Shown here: positions 1 to 9,685 of the stretch, piece by piece
Layout: each line of letters begins with the position of its first letter
Position numbering within the stretch: position 1 is the stretch's first letter
DNA from: Phlegmacium glaucopus
Lineage: Eukaryota > Basidiomycota > Agaricomycetes > Agaricales > Cortinariaceae
Assembly (NCBI GenBank): GCA_015039465.1
Contig: MU130477.1
Location: forward strand, 88,635-138,306
DNA length: 49,672 bases
Reading direction: 5' to 3'
Notes under the pieces: generated by a model
Told to the model about the DNA's origin: nothing
What the model saw: the letters and a program-made list of their open reading frames with translations, nothing else
The model's database searches: none
Position numbers and translations under genes: made by a program

Positions 1-120
1 GTTCTTGAAGCGTGGTGCATAAGTCAAAAAGAAGGTGATCCTCATCAAACTTTCCCCATTGAGCTCATGAGGATGGAGATTCGCAAGGTGAAGGAGGTCT
101 TTAACGCTCATCTTATGTGA
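1..120 (+). CDS. 3' end of an unidentified coding region (partial)
   Basis: Frame 1 is open from the window edge to a TGA at 118-120 and gives 39 residues ending in a lysine- and glutamate-rich stretch. The opposite strand is also open over the same bases, so the strand is not certain. I do not recognise the protein. It could be the tail of a gene left of the window or internal sequence of the element whose probable LTR follows. Confidence 0.2.
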   Translation, partial: VLEAWCISQKEGDPHQTFPIELMRMEIRKVKEVFNAHLM

Positions 121-147
121 GTGATAGCGTTGTGATAGCGCAGTAGA

Positions 148-654
148 TGTGATGTGATATGATGTCTTATGTAATTGACTTGTATGACTCGTACGGCTCG
201 TAAATTCGAATCCCGGAACGTCCTCGGAAAAGGAGTACGGGCAGGAACGGGCGCGCGCAAGGAAAGTGAAAAATGAAGATACCTAAAAAAGAGCTAGGAC
301 GCTCTTAAATTTAATTAAAGCAGCATAAAATTTCTTAAAGATCAGACGCTAAGAGATTTCATTTTAAAATTTCTTTCCTTTCTACATATAAAAGCAGCTA
401 GTATTTACTGTAGAAAGACAGTGGAAAATCACCCCTCATTAGCTAGCTCAAGTTCTTATCTCATTCTCATAAAGGGACCTTAAAAATCTCTTTACTGCAC
501 TATTTCTCGAATCTCAATACGGATTACATTTAATTGTCATCGTATATCACGTCACGTGACTTAAGCGCTCGCACCATCGGAAATCAATATTTCCGACTTA
601 CCCTCAATAAACTTACTGTATCCGTTACGAACCAGGAACGTTTACGCACTTACA
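148..654. mobile_element. Probable LTR (retrotransposon end) that truncates the Hsp70-like gene
   Basis: The stretch starts TGTGATG and ends CTTACA, the TG...CA ends expected of an LTR. It holds a TATA-like CATATAAAA at 385-393 and an AATAAA about 45 bp before the right end (606-611), in promoter-to-polyadenylation order for plus-strand transcription. The right edge is well supported because protein similarity of the neighbouring Hsp70-like gene stops exactly at 654/655. The left edge is a guess. The five bases after the right end (GTGTG) are not repeated before 148, so the element may extend past the window edge or be rearranged. Confidence 0.45.
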
Positions 655-2252
655 GTGTGCCTTGGTGTATAGCCAGTCACTAGCCGCGAACCCGCCCACG
701 AGCACGACATGCTAAATTCACAAGTTGGAAAACCATTGTTTGGAGAACGGCGTAAAAAACTTACGAAGATCGGTTTATGTGCAATCCTCTTCTGGTCAAG
801 GACTGCTTTGACAATACAATCCACTGAAGGCTGAAAAAATTGGGCCACATCAGTCCTAAAAAAAATTGAGGTCCGGCAGAATCTAATCAATGGGAAGGAC
901 TAACCCCGTCAACTTCAGTTGACCGAATCGAATGTTGTAGTTCTCGTTGTTGTCTCTCGTCGATCCAAATTTCACATATTGGGGTTCCTCAGCCTTCTTA
1001 AATCGAAGTTTCGTTGTCTTGTCAAAACAACGGATGATATGGTCCAAATCGTCGAGAAAAAATGAATCAGCCAAATAATCTACGCAATGAGGATCAATCA
1101 TAATATGATAGTCATAGTTTGGTGGAGACATACTCTCCAAGAACAGTCTTGCATGCATGGTGACGAAAACGGAACCATGGAAATGACCTGATGTATAGTG
1201 AGCGGGAGCAGGAATATTTCAAAGCAATGGTAACGGACATTGTGGAGCAGCTATTTCTTCAAAGCTTTCCTTTGGCGAATTTGGGTTTCTGTTATACGAA
1301 CTAATATCGATGGTTCCACCTCCTGCATCGACGATCACGATACCATCACCATTCTAGCGATATCAGTATTCCGTCTGAATGCTTTGACTTGCACTGCCTA
1401 CATACCTTCATCGCTCCGGCTGGCAATCCATTGTGGATAGAGAAGTGCAAGCTAGCCTCTCCTTCAGTCACGAACGACAGGCGAGCATGGCCACTCGTGT
1501 TATCAGGAATAAGCCCGGCTAGAATTGCAGCTCGCCGCATCTCACTCTGTTGTGTACCCTCCCACCCATTCGGATGCGAAAGTACGAAATCGATGTGAAA
1601 CTTCACTGAGTTCCATAGGTCGATACCATTGACATGCGTATCTTGGATATAACTAGATGCACATTCTAGGAGGTATCTGAGGAAGTCTGCGAAGACTTCT
1701 ACCACAGTCTTGTTGAGTGGAAGTGGAGGTATATCAGTACCGACGGTACGACCAGCGCCAACTTTCGATCTAAGGTGCAGTTTAAACCTGGGAAAAATTA
1801 TGTCGATGATGAATAAATGTAGTATCCTAGAGTCATATTAATAGCATTACCATTCAGCTTTCACCCAGTTCTCGTCTTCAGCTACCTCGTATATGCCCTC
1901 TTTCATAGCTTCCGCACCCACTGCTCTAACCTTTCCATTCCGATCGTAGTAGATCAGTGTGGGGATTTTGGAGCCATTGATGTGCTCAAGAGCGGGAAAT
2001 CTACACTTAGGATGGTCAACACCTGATGATTTCTGACTGTTACCGAGGTAGTACTACTGAACCTTGTAACTGCTTTGATCTCGGGTACTTGACCGGGGTC
2101 GAGGACGCTATGATTAAAGTATGAGTATGGTCACCTATTGAACCAAGTCTTGAAGTTTTTTACCTGTAAGAAATGCCACTATATGTCGTTCCCACATCGA
2201 ATGCAAGCACTAATTTGCGTCGAGGACCGTGATAGACTGATCTGGTCGACAT
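625..2252 (-). pseudogene. Hsp70-like ATPase (fungal actin-like ATPase family), C-terminus lost
   Basis: Nine exons on the minus strand join in phase: 2252-2164, 2107-2063, 2000-1851, 1787-1406, 1353-1239, 1187-1134, 1079-905, 855-765 and 711-625. Together they encode about 395 residues. The N-terminus has the phosphate-1 loop FDVGTTYSG. The phosphate-2 motif VDAGGGTIDIS lies in exon 5, and an adenosine-type motif VVLVGGFAASDWL lies in exon 9. This is the divergent Hsp70/actin-like ATPase family that is expanded in mushroom-forming fungi; its members usually run on for well over 100 more residues. Here the frame enters the probable LTR at 654 and stops at 627-625 after nine foreign residues. 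All earlier splice sites look sound, so loss of the tail is probably recent. The ATP-binding core is present but the substrate-binding part is gone. Confidence 0.85.
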
Positions 2253-2879
2253 GTTAGAGAAACAAGGTTGTGCCTGAGGGTATCGACAAGAACGGGCCAC
2301 GGGTACTGTGACAGTTGTTGGACGGCGTCAAAAGCTATGTCCTCGCCGCCAGCCTGACACCACCCTGGACCTCATGTTGATCTAGTCTCTCGTATGTAGA
2401 CAGCTTCGATATATGATGTGACATGAGTTATGCATTTATTAGTGTTACCAAAGTTCGGTTCGGTTCGGTTCTTCAACCTTTTTTGAAGAACCGAGAACCG
2501 AACCGAAGGGTTCCTCATTGAACTGAACCGGAACCAGAACCAGAACCGATAGAACCGGTTCTGTCGGTTCTGTCCGGTTCTAGAACCGGTTCGAACTGTT
2601 GAACCGATGATAAAAACCTTTAAATTAAATTATATTGTAATTTGCTTGATTTAACAAGCTACTAGTAGTCTACTATGCTCCTAGCATGGATGCTGTTGTT
2701 GTTATAGTATATTTAAATAGAAAAAAAACCTTGTTCATTTGACGTCTGTTCATTCACTGTTGTCGAGTTTCCAGGAAATTTACAACTTATATCTATTCCA
2801 GTAGATTGACATTCAGTAGCCGTCATACAGAATACATAAGGTTCAAACATACCTCATCTTTTGATGTGTTAAACAGTTG

Positions 2880-3710
2880 TGTGTCTATGTTCATTCGTCG
2901 TTCGTTCGTTCTCATCGTTCGTTCGTTCGTTCATCATTCCTTCATCCCATTTCAAGTTGTTCATTCATTTGTCGTCCGTCCGTTCGTTTGTCATCCGTCC
3001 GTTGTCCATTCATTCATGCATTCATCGTCGTTTGTTTGTGTTAATTCGTCATTCATTTGTTCATTCGTCATCTGTTGTTGTCACCGGCGTTCCGATCCAT
3101 TTGTTGTTGTTGTTCGTGCGTTGTCATTTATCTGCTGTAGATTAAATTAGAATTTAAGTATCATAAATCATCCGATGGTGGAACGGGACCAGGATAACTA
3201 ATATCCTCGTTATCAGCTGGTATCAACGGTAATGGAATCGAGAAAAGCGGCGGTCAAAGTTGTCATGTCGGACATCATTCTAGGATCGGATATAGCGAGA
3301 ACCATTTCCATGAGGGACGTTGCTGCGGGCTGGTGTCAAAGATAGCGGTCGCGGTCGTCGTGGTATTATCTTTCATTCGTCCATTCGTTGTCTTTGGTTC
3401 ATTCGTTCGTCGTCGTTTGTTTATGTTCGTTCATTCATTTTTGGCGTTCGTTGTTCGTTGTTTGTCTGTAGTAGGTTATATTAGATTTAAATTTAAATTT
3501 AAAAAAAAATACCGGCCAAGGTAGTAGGGTTGCTCGTCATCGTTCTGCTCGGCATTCGTCCATTAATTGTCCTTGGTTCGTTGTTCATTGTCATTTGTTT
3601 ATGTTCGTTCATCCATTTTTGGCGTTCGTTGTTCGTTTGTTCGTTGTCATTTGTTGTCGTCCATTCGGCATCGTTGTTCGTCATCATTTGCCTGTCATAG
3701 TCTACATTAG
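2880..3710. repeat. Low-complexity GTTCATTC / TTCGTTCG repeats inside the hAT element
   Basis: Imperfect runs of GTTC, ATTC and GTCG units occur at about 2885-3130, 3350-3470 and 3530-3700, separated by less repetitive DNA. They create long spurious frames rich in Ser, Phe, Val, His and Arg. The third block is a partial copy of the second: both contain a GTTCGTTCATyCATTTTTGG segment followed by an A-rich stretch, which suggests internal duplication. Confidence 0.7.
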
Positions 3711-3793
3711 AAATAAATCAAAACCTAAAAAAAATTCCTTGGAAGGGGTAGTGTCCATGTCCGTTATCGTTGTGCTAATTCTTGTTGTGATTA

Positions 3794-4130
3794 TTGAGAT
3801 GTTCCTCAGGACCAATGCCGCTATCGAAGTGTCAGTACTAAGAATTTCAAGTTCTGATTAAAATGACAATATATACCTGAGCATCAGAACTTGTGGGGAT
3901 CCAAATGCTCCTGCGCACAGGATTATTTCACATCGGGCACGAACCTTCCGATCAGGCGACTCTTTTTTAGTCGATCGAAGAAGAACCGAACGGGCCCTCA
4001 AAGCTTGATATTCGCCTTCAGTTTGGATCTTGAAAGCGGTTGCATTTGTACAGATGTGTGGAGTAGCCTTGCGTTCATTGACAACATTCCGTGGTGAGAA
4101 GGCGCTAAACGTCGAGCTCCGATGTCCGTT
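3794..4130 (-). pseudogene. Captured fragment of a GMC oxidoreductase gene
   Basis: On the minus strand the frame contains a segment ending ILCAGAFGSPQVLML. A 56-bp intron (3876-3821, GTATAT...ATAG) follows, and the next exon continues as SGIGPEEHL. This is the second signature region of glucose-methanol-choline oxidoreductases (AGAxxSPQxLMLSGIG), FAD-dependent enzymes that oxidise alcohols and sugars. Similarity begins near an S-x-FSPRN segment at about 4130 and ends abruptly after EEHL, where a stop follows a few codons later. No FAD-binding N-terminus or catalytic histidine region is present, so it cannot be active. The intron shows it was copied from genomic DNA rather than mRNA. Confidence 0.75.
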
Positions 4131-5317
4131 GTTGTGCTTATCGTTGTCATCCCTGTGTGATTTCATAGTTATATTGTATTAATTAAATCAAGAAACTCAC
4201 CAAAAATAACTTCCCTAGTGGGGAGTTGTTGGTGTTAGCATCGTTATCGCTGGTGTTGTTCGCGTTGCGTTGTTGTGACAGTTGTGTTTTGTTGATAGCT
4301 GAGAGTCAATGAGATTTTTAAAACTCCGACTCCCAAAATATGGGTTCTGGCGCTTGTCTGGCGCCTAACAATATTTTATAGATTTTAAACTCAATTCTGC
4401 ACGGAAAAATTAGAAAAAAATATTGACAGAAAGTTCGGTTCGAACCGGTTCGAACCCGGTTCTCAGAAATTTAGAAATGTGAGAACCGAGAACCGAACCG
4501 ACAGCCCAAAATCCCTGGACTGAACTGAACTGAACCTGAACCGACGGTTCGGTTCTTTCGGTTCTCGGTTCTTGCGTCGGTTCGGAACCGAACTTTGGCA
4601 TCACTAGCATTTATGGATCACGATATATGATGGAAATGACGCTGACTATATTACATAAGCAATTCAGGTACACCAGCATCAGCAAAACATGTTAGTCCTT
4701 GAACCTCTCTTGAAACCCCCTTGACTCGCTTGATGCCATTTCAAGAAGCGGATCAAGGATTGGAAAATCTTCTTGACAGTCACTTGTTCAAGGAGGTTGT
4801 TCTTTTTCAAGCCCAGTCACTAACTTAATTTCCACTTGTTGACCTTTTTCGCACTTGAGTCCGTCCTTGTATGTACCTATAGCTAGAAAGCGGATCAAGT
4901 AGATATTCAAGTACTAAATAAGTAAGCAAATTAAGAACAAAAAGGACTCAAGGGCTGGTTAAGGGTCACAAAAAGCCGGCCATAAGCATCGGAAAGGGTG
5001 ATTAGTAAGTGATTCAAGTATCAAAGCGGATGTCACAAGTAGATGAAAAAGGTTGAAATAAGTGCATTCAAGTTATTAAAGTAAAGGAGTAGTAAGTAGA
5101 CATAGATTTTTGTATGAGAGGGGGAGTAAAAGTTGTCATCCATGTTGAAATGATGAGTTCAGCAAGCGTATAGTAGAGTAGTAGTATCATGATGGCCTAT
5201 GTTGAAATAAGCCAAGGTTGGTCTGAATTCAGTATGTTAATAGGAAGAGTCCGAGTCTGAGAATGGCAGAAAACATGAGCTGCTATTTGCTGTGTGAATA
5301 TTTTACTCTTACCTTTG

Positions 5318-8300
5318 CTAGTAAATATGTCCAGCAGCATCCCCGGCTTCATCATTGCTGTAATCAGCATACATCCCCTTGTCATTGTCGCTCTCGTCAC
5401 CATCCGGGTCCCTTGTTTGAACATCCGTGTCACTCTCATCATTGCCGCTCTCGTCATTGCCGCCCTCATTGCCCCTCGCAGCGGTAGTACATTCTTCTTG
5501 ATCTGAGTCGTCACTCATTACACCAGCACGCTCTTCAATCTCACAATCCGAGTATTGATGACTGACCGACAATTTGTTTTTTCCGGTTAGATGACAAAGT
5601 TCACACGCCTGCTCGCAGACCTTGGCAAAAAAATTAGCATCCTTTTTATGCTTCTCTCGTATACGTTCCAGCCATCCCAGAGTGGATGACCTATAATTAG
5701 TACTGCTGAAATCTTGTGCGCTTGATGTTCTATGGTGCTTGACAGTACCGCGTTCGTATTCTAGATGATTGTCACGCCACAAAACAAGGGCACGCTCAAC
5801 CTGCAATTAAATTAGTTTACCGACTATGTAATTTGGCCATAATTGCTTACCGCTGCAGTTGCCAATGCAAGGGCAACTTCTGGTTCACCAATCTCGAAGT
5901 TTGGAAGTTTTTTCTTCAGTGTTGCAAAGGTGTAGTGGACTGACATTGTCTCTATGATCATTTTGTTCTTGAATTGGGCCTTTCTCTTCCCCTGTTATAT
6001 AAAAATTGTCAATAGCATTCACAGAAATTGAATACACTCACTAGTGCTTGAAAGTCTGGTTAATTAACCGGAAAATAACCAAGACTGGACTGGACCTAAC
6101 TGCAAAAAGACCGGACCGCAGTTAGTGGTTAGTTGATTCTGAAAATAAAATAACCGGTTATTTTGCGGTTAGCTAACCGTTAAAAAACCGGTAATAACCG
6201 GCTATAAACGACCCTATTATACCCCTTCAAAACGCACCCAAAAACGTGAGAAACGCTAAAAATCTGACTGAGTTATGGTCAAATCTTTAAAATATTGGCC
6301 AAAAGTAGACTTTCAAGAATATTATCATAGCTTTGTCAATTCTTCATCAAATTTAGCGTTCTTGGGCTCATTTTAAAGCTACGATGCGTGAAAATAATGT
6401 TTATTGAGAGAAATATGTACGGTCTTGCCCGGTTATAACCGGTTTTTCATTTTTTCGGTCCTAACTGGTTAGTAACTGCAACTAACCGGTTTTGGTCAGT
6501 TATTTTCGGTCCGGTTAGGTTATTTTGGGCTTTGGAACGAAGCCTAACCGGTCTCGGCCTCGGTTAGAGCCCCTGGGCACCAAATAACCAGACCTAACCG
6601 GACTTTCAAGTACTAACACTCACATTCTGGTTGATTATTTTGAATGTGAAGTTGTGTTCTCCTTTAGTACATAAAAATTTGCCAAACTCCATCCTTTTTC
6701 TCTCGTCTTTCAACGCTTCTCCACCATACTCAAGAATGAAAGCATCTTTGATGGCCTGCAAGGCCCTGCTTTTCATCTGACTATGATAATCCCAGAGTTG
6801 AGTTTGTGTGGCCTGGCGAAATGTTAGCAATTCAGTTGCGATTCAGTCAGAGCGATGATGGTACATACTTTTTTCCATACTTTGCTGTCCTCCTTCGAGC
6901 TTTAGTTCTTGTCCATAAACGTGGTCGCAGATATCCTGTAGAATCGGTATATAAGTCTTAGAAGGGGTTTCCCAACCATTCCCATCAGCAAAAAATTTGC
7001 CGATGAAAGTGGGAAGAGCGATGGTGGAGAACAGCGGCTCAGCTTCCTTAGGGAGACGGGTAAGATAGGCTTCTTTTTCTTTCTTTGTGCGTGTTGCTTT
7101 GATTTGAGTCTGATAACAGAAAATGAACATCAGTCAGGACAATAGAGACATGAATTGCTCAACTTACCTTGCTCGACTTTCATGACTCTGCTTCTTTCTC
7201 GGGGCTCTTCAATGCGGCTTGTCTTTCACGTGAGTCATCCTCATCGCTGAGCTTGCCAGTGATGACAAACTCTAAATCACCCTCAACTGTATTAGCTCTT
7301 TTTGAAGTCCTGGCCTTACCTATCAGCCTTGGTTTATTTTTTGATTGTAAGGTCGAAATTTTGTTGACAGTGACATTATTCAAGGCGGTCGTTCGAGGTC
7401 GAGCAGCCTCCTTGGATTTAGGAGCCGAGTGAGTAACAGCTAAGCTCAATGCATGGGAAGTGGGAGCAGGAGCGGGATGAGAGGTGTTAGAAGCTCTAAA
7501 TGTAGTACAATGAGAGGACTTAGAGAGCCCCGATGTGAGTCACTTACTGTGTTCCCGTGGTTGATGGCTTCTATAAAAGGAAATCCATATGATCATTATC
7601 AATGGTTATCATTCAATAATCTACACGAGGGCTCACCCAGCTTGTTGTCTTGTCAACCGCTGAGCCTTTGTTCTTTCGTTCGTCTGTTCCCACCCATTTC
7701 ATTTCAACTCCCTCTATTTCAGATGTCTCTTCAATTTCACTGACTGGCGCTGCTTGTTTCTTTGCTTTCTTCAAAGCTGGGGGTGTCTCAAACGGTTCAA
7801 TATCTTCATTGTCTGTATCAGCTATGGTGTTTTGACTTTGCTGGAAATCACCTGGCTGCAGCGTCTTTTCCTCTCCAGAGTCTGTATCAGAAAGAACTTG
7901 AGGTTGATCATTGGCTAAGTTGGAGATATCGGTAGGTCGTCGAGTTATTATTTTGGATCCCTCAAACCTGATCAGTGTTTCTAGAGATCTTTTTAATCAA
8001 TGCCCTACTTGCATTCTGTGACTGGACGATGAATACCTGTATGTTGGAGGGGTTGAGGTTTGTTCAATCCGGCCCCTTTATCTGTTTTGATTTTCTTTGA
8101 TGGACAAACAGGTGTTACCAGATCGTTCAAATTTTCAACATCTGCAATATCATTGTCATCATAGCTTGAGCACTTCCTCATAGGCAGCCTAGGGTGGCCT
8201 TGGCTCTCGTCCTTGTCCGGCATCATTGCTGTCATGGTTACATTGGAGAGCAAAGTTTCAGATGTTATGGACGCTTGAGTGGAGGTCCCTTTCTTCCAAG

Positions 8301-9539
8301 TTGGACATGGTACAGGATGCTGAGGAGGATTAATCTTTGGTGCAACTATTTCTTTGCTATCGCTGGCTGGCGCGGTAGCTTCTGTGTGGGGGTATGTTTT
8401 TGTGTTTACTGCTGATGTTAGTTGAAGTTGTTGTTCAGGGAGGATTGACCCTTGTCTTCTTTGCTGGCACAACTATTTCTTCGCTATCGCTAGCTGGCGT
8501 GGTAGCTTCTGTGTGGGGTATGTTTTTGTGTTTATTGGCTCTATTGTTGATGTTAGTTGAAGTTGTTGTCTGGGGAGGATTGATCCTCGTCTTCTTTGCT
8601 GGTGCAACTATTTCTTTGCTGCTGTTGGCCAGTGCCATAGCCTCTGTGTGGCCTACATTTTTGCGTTTATTCGCTTTATTGCCAACATTAGTGAGGTCTT
8701 TACTCTCCCCCACCTAATCCGCGCGGAGTCCGTGCGGAGTCCAAGCTGTCCGCACAAAATTTACACCCTAAACCTTAAAATTAAAAGCTTCTGTAATATA
8801 TATATATGTGGACAGCTCAGACTCCGCACGGAGTCCGAGCTGTCCACACAAAATTTACACCCTAAACCTTAAAATTTAAAACTTTTATAATATATATATA
8901 TACCTATCCTAATTCTAACCCTAACCTTAACACTAACTTTAACTCAACCCTAACCAATTCCTAACAAATCCGTGCGGAATGCTAAGAGTCCGCACGGACA
9001 GCTCAGACAGCTCAGACAGCTCGGACTCTGCACGGACTCCGCATGGAGTAGGTGGGGGAGTGTAAAGTACAGACATTAGTTGAAGTTGTTGGATGACGGT
9101 TTGGGACTTCTGCTATCTCTTGTTCTTGGAGATCCGACAAACTTGAAGGAGCTAACTTTATTTTTACCTTGCCAGCAATGGGTTTACTATAACCTATTTA
9201 ATCGCATCAGTCTGAGAAAGCTCAAAATAGTCGATATCATATACCTCTGGGTTGCTGACATGGAAACGCAGTGACTTCATTCTCAACATCAACCTCTTGC
9301 TGAGCCCGGTATTCTTCTAGCTCAAGTTCAAGGGCCTCCTGCTTGGCGTTCTCTTCCAGCTTTTCCCTTGCCTTCTCTTCTCTTTTTGCTTTCTGTTCGT
9401 CCTTCTCCCTCTGTACAACTTCAGGAGCGCGGCGTGGTTTATGAGCCCTCAAAGCAGCCTGTGCTTCTGCTCTGGGATGTTTGTTAACATTTGTGCTCCA
9501 TGTCTGAACACGACTTGTTTCAATAGCAGCCTTAGGCAT
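5318..9539 (-). CDS. Companion protein gene of the Plavaka element, function unknown
   Basis: This is a multi-exon minus-strand gene. The start at 9539 gives an N-terminus with the motif STNVNKHP, followed by a Lys/Glu/Ala-rich coiled coil. Next come Ser/Thr-rich repeats (8700-8005), a basic linker (7449-7180), a folded-looking region (7130-6606) and a piece with ALALATAAVERAL across an intron near 5810-5850. The tail is acidic Asp/Glu/Asn-rich and ends at 5318. Exon limits between about 9240 and 7450 are uncertain. I recognise the general pattern (MPK... start, coiled coil, acidic tail) from uncharacterised agaricomycete proteins that occur with such elements, but know no function. It shares a 146-bp intergenic region with the transposase gene. 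A MITE at 8703-9062 interrupts it and may have inactivated it; another lies harmlessly in an intron. Confidence 0.55.
6042..6615. mobile_element. hAT-type MITE inside an intron of the companion gene
   Basis: A perfect 8-bp duplication ACACTCAC (6034-6041 and 6616-6623) flanks inverted ends TAGTGCTTGAAAGTC and TAGTACTTGAAAGTC. The arms are rich in AACCGG and GGTTA motifs. The 574-bp element codes for nothing. It lies in the intron 5992-6623 of the minus-strand companion gene, whose GT donor falls inside the duplicated bases. Removing the MITE and one duplicate restores a 50-bp intron, the normal size here. Confidence 0.92.
8340..8695 (-). repeat. Tandem repeats of about 130-145 bp in the companion gene
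   Basis: Three imperfect units encode, on the minus strand, copies of a segment like SKEIVAPAKKTRINPP followed by TTSTN and a Lys/Asn-rich spacer. The units differ by substitutions and small length changes. The repeated part is probably disordered and basic, like a spacer with nuclear-localisation-type clusters. Confidence 0.7.
8703..9062. mobile_element. MITE with TA target duplication and telomere-like interior
   Basis: Inverted ends CTCTCCCCCACCTA and CACTCCCCCACCTA are followed by further matching GCGGAGTCCGTGC-type sequence. They are flanked by TA on both sides (8701-8702 and 9063-9064), as for Tc1/mariner-type elements. The interior has two copies of a unit with ACACCCTAAACCTTAAAAT and an alternating AT run. 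A degenerate CCCTAA/CCTTAA array follows at about 8905-8970. The insertion lies in what looks like coding sequence of the companion gene, between two stretches that both encode TNV. Confidence 0.8.
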
Positions 9540-9685
9540 AAGCGTGGTATGTGAATTGTTGTCTCAAAAGAGAGTAAAGTTTGACAAATAATAGTGTGAT
9601 CATTTCAATTGAAATTTTTCACTAAGTCAAACCATACTACACAAATGCCACCCTTCTGCAATAACCTCCTCCAGTTCCATTATAC
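9540..9685. promoter_or_regulatory. Divergent promoter region of transposase and companion gene
   Basis: The 146 bp between the start codon of the minus-strand companion gene (9539) and the start codon of the transposase (9686) must contain the promoters of both. It is AT-rich with several TTTGACAAA- and AATTGAAATTT-like stretches. I see no clear TATA box. The arrangement implies joint expression. Confidence 0.45.

Larger units (their letters stand above)
2440..4606. mobile_element. Non-autonomous hAT element with captured gene fragment
   Basis: A perfect 8-bp target duplication GCATTTAT lies at 2432-2439 and 4607-4614. Terminal inverted repeats read TAGTGTTACCAAAGTTCGG on the left and TAGTGATGCCAAAGTTCGG on the right. 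Both ends then carry about 150 bp of dense GGTTC/GAACC repeats that can fold back. The 8-bp duplication and the TAGTG ends are hallmarks of the hAT superfamily. No transposase frame is visible, so mobility would need an enzyme supplied elsewhere. The interior holds GTTCATTC-type low-complexity DNA and a piece of a GMC oxidoreductase gene. Confidence 0.9.

Noticed and set aside
2806..3150. Ser/Phe/Val-rich open frames
   Set aside because: Produced by GTTCATTC-type repeats inside a transposon; no amino-acid pattern beyond the repeat.
3858..4166. Complete GMC oxidoreductase gene
   Set aside because: Only the second signature region is present; the FAD-binding N-terminus and catalytic C-terminus are absent and the ends coincide with transposon sequence.
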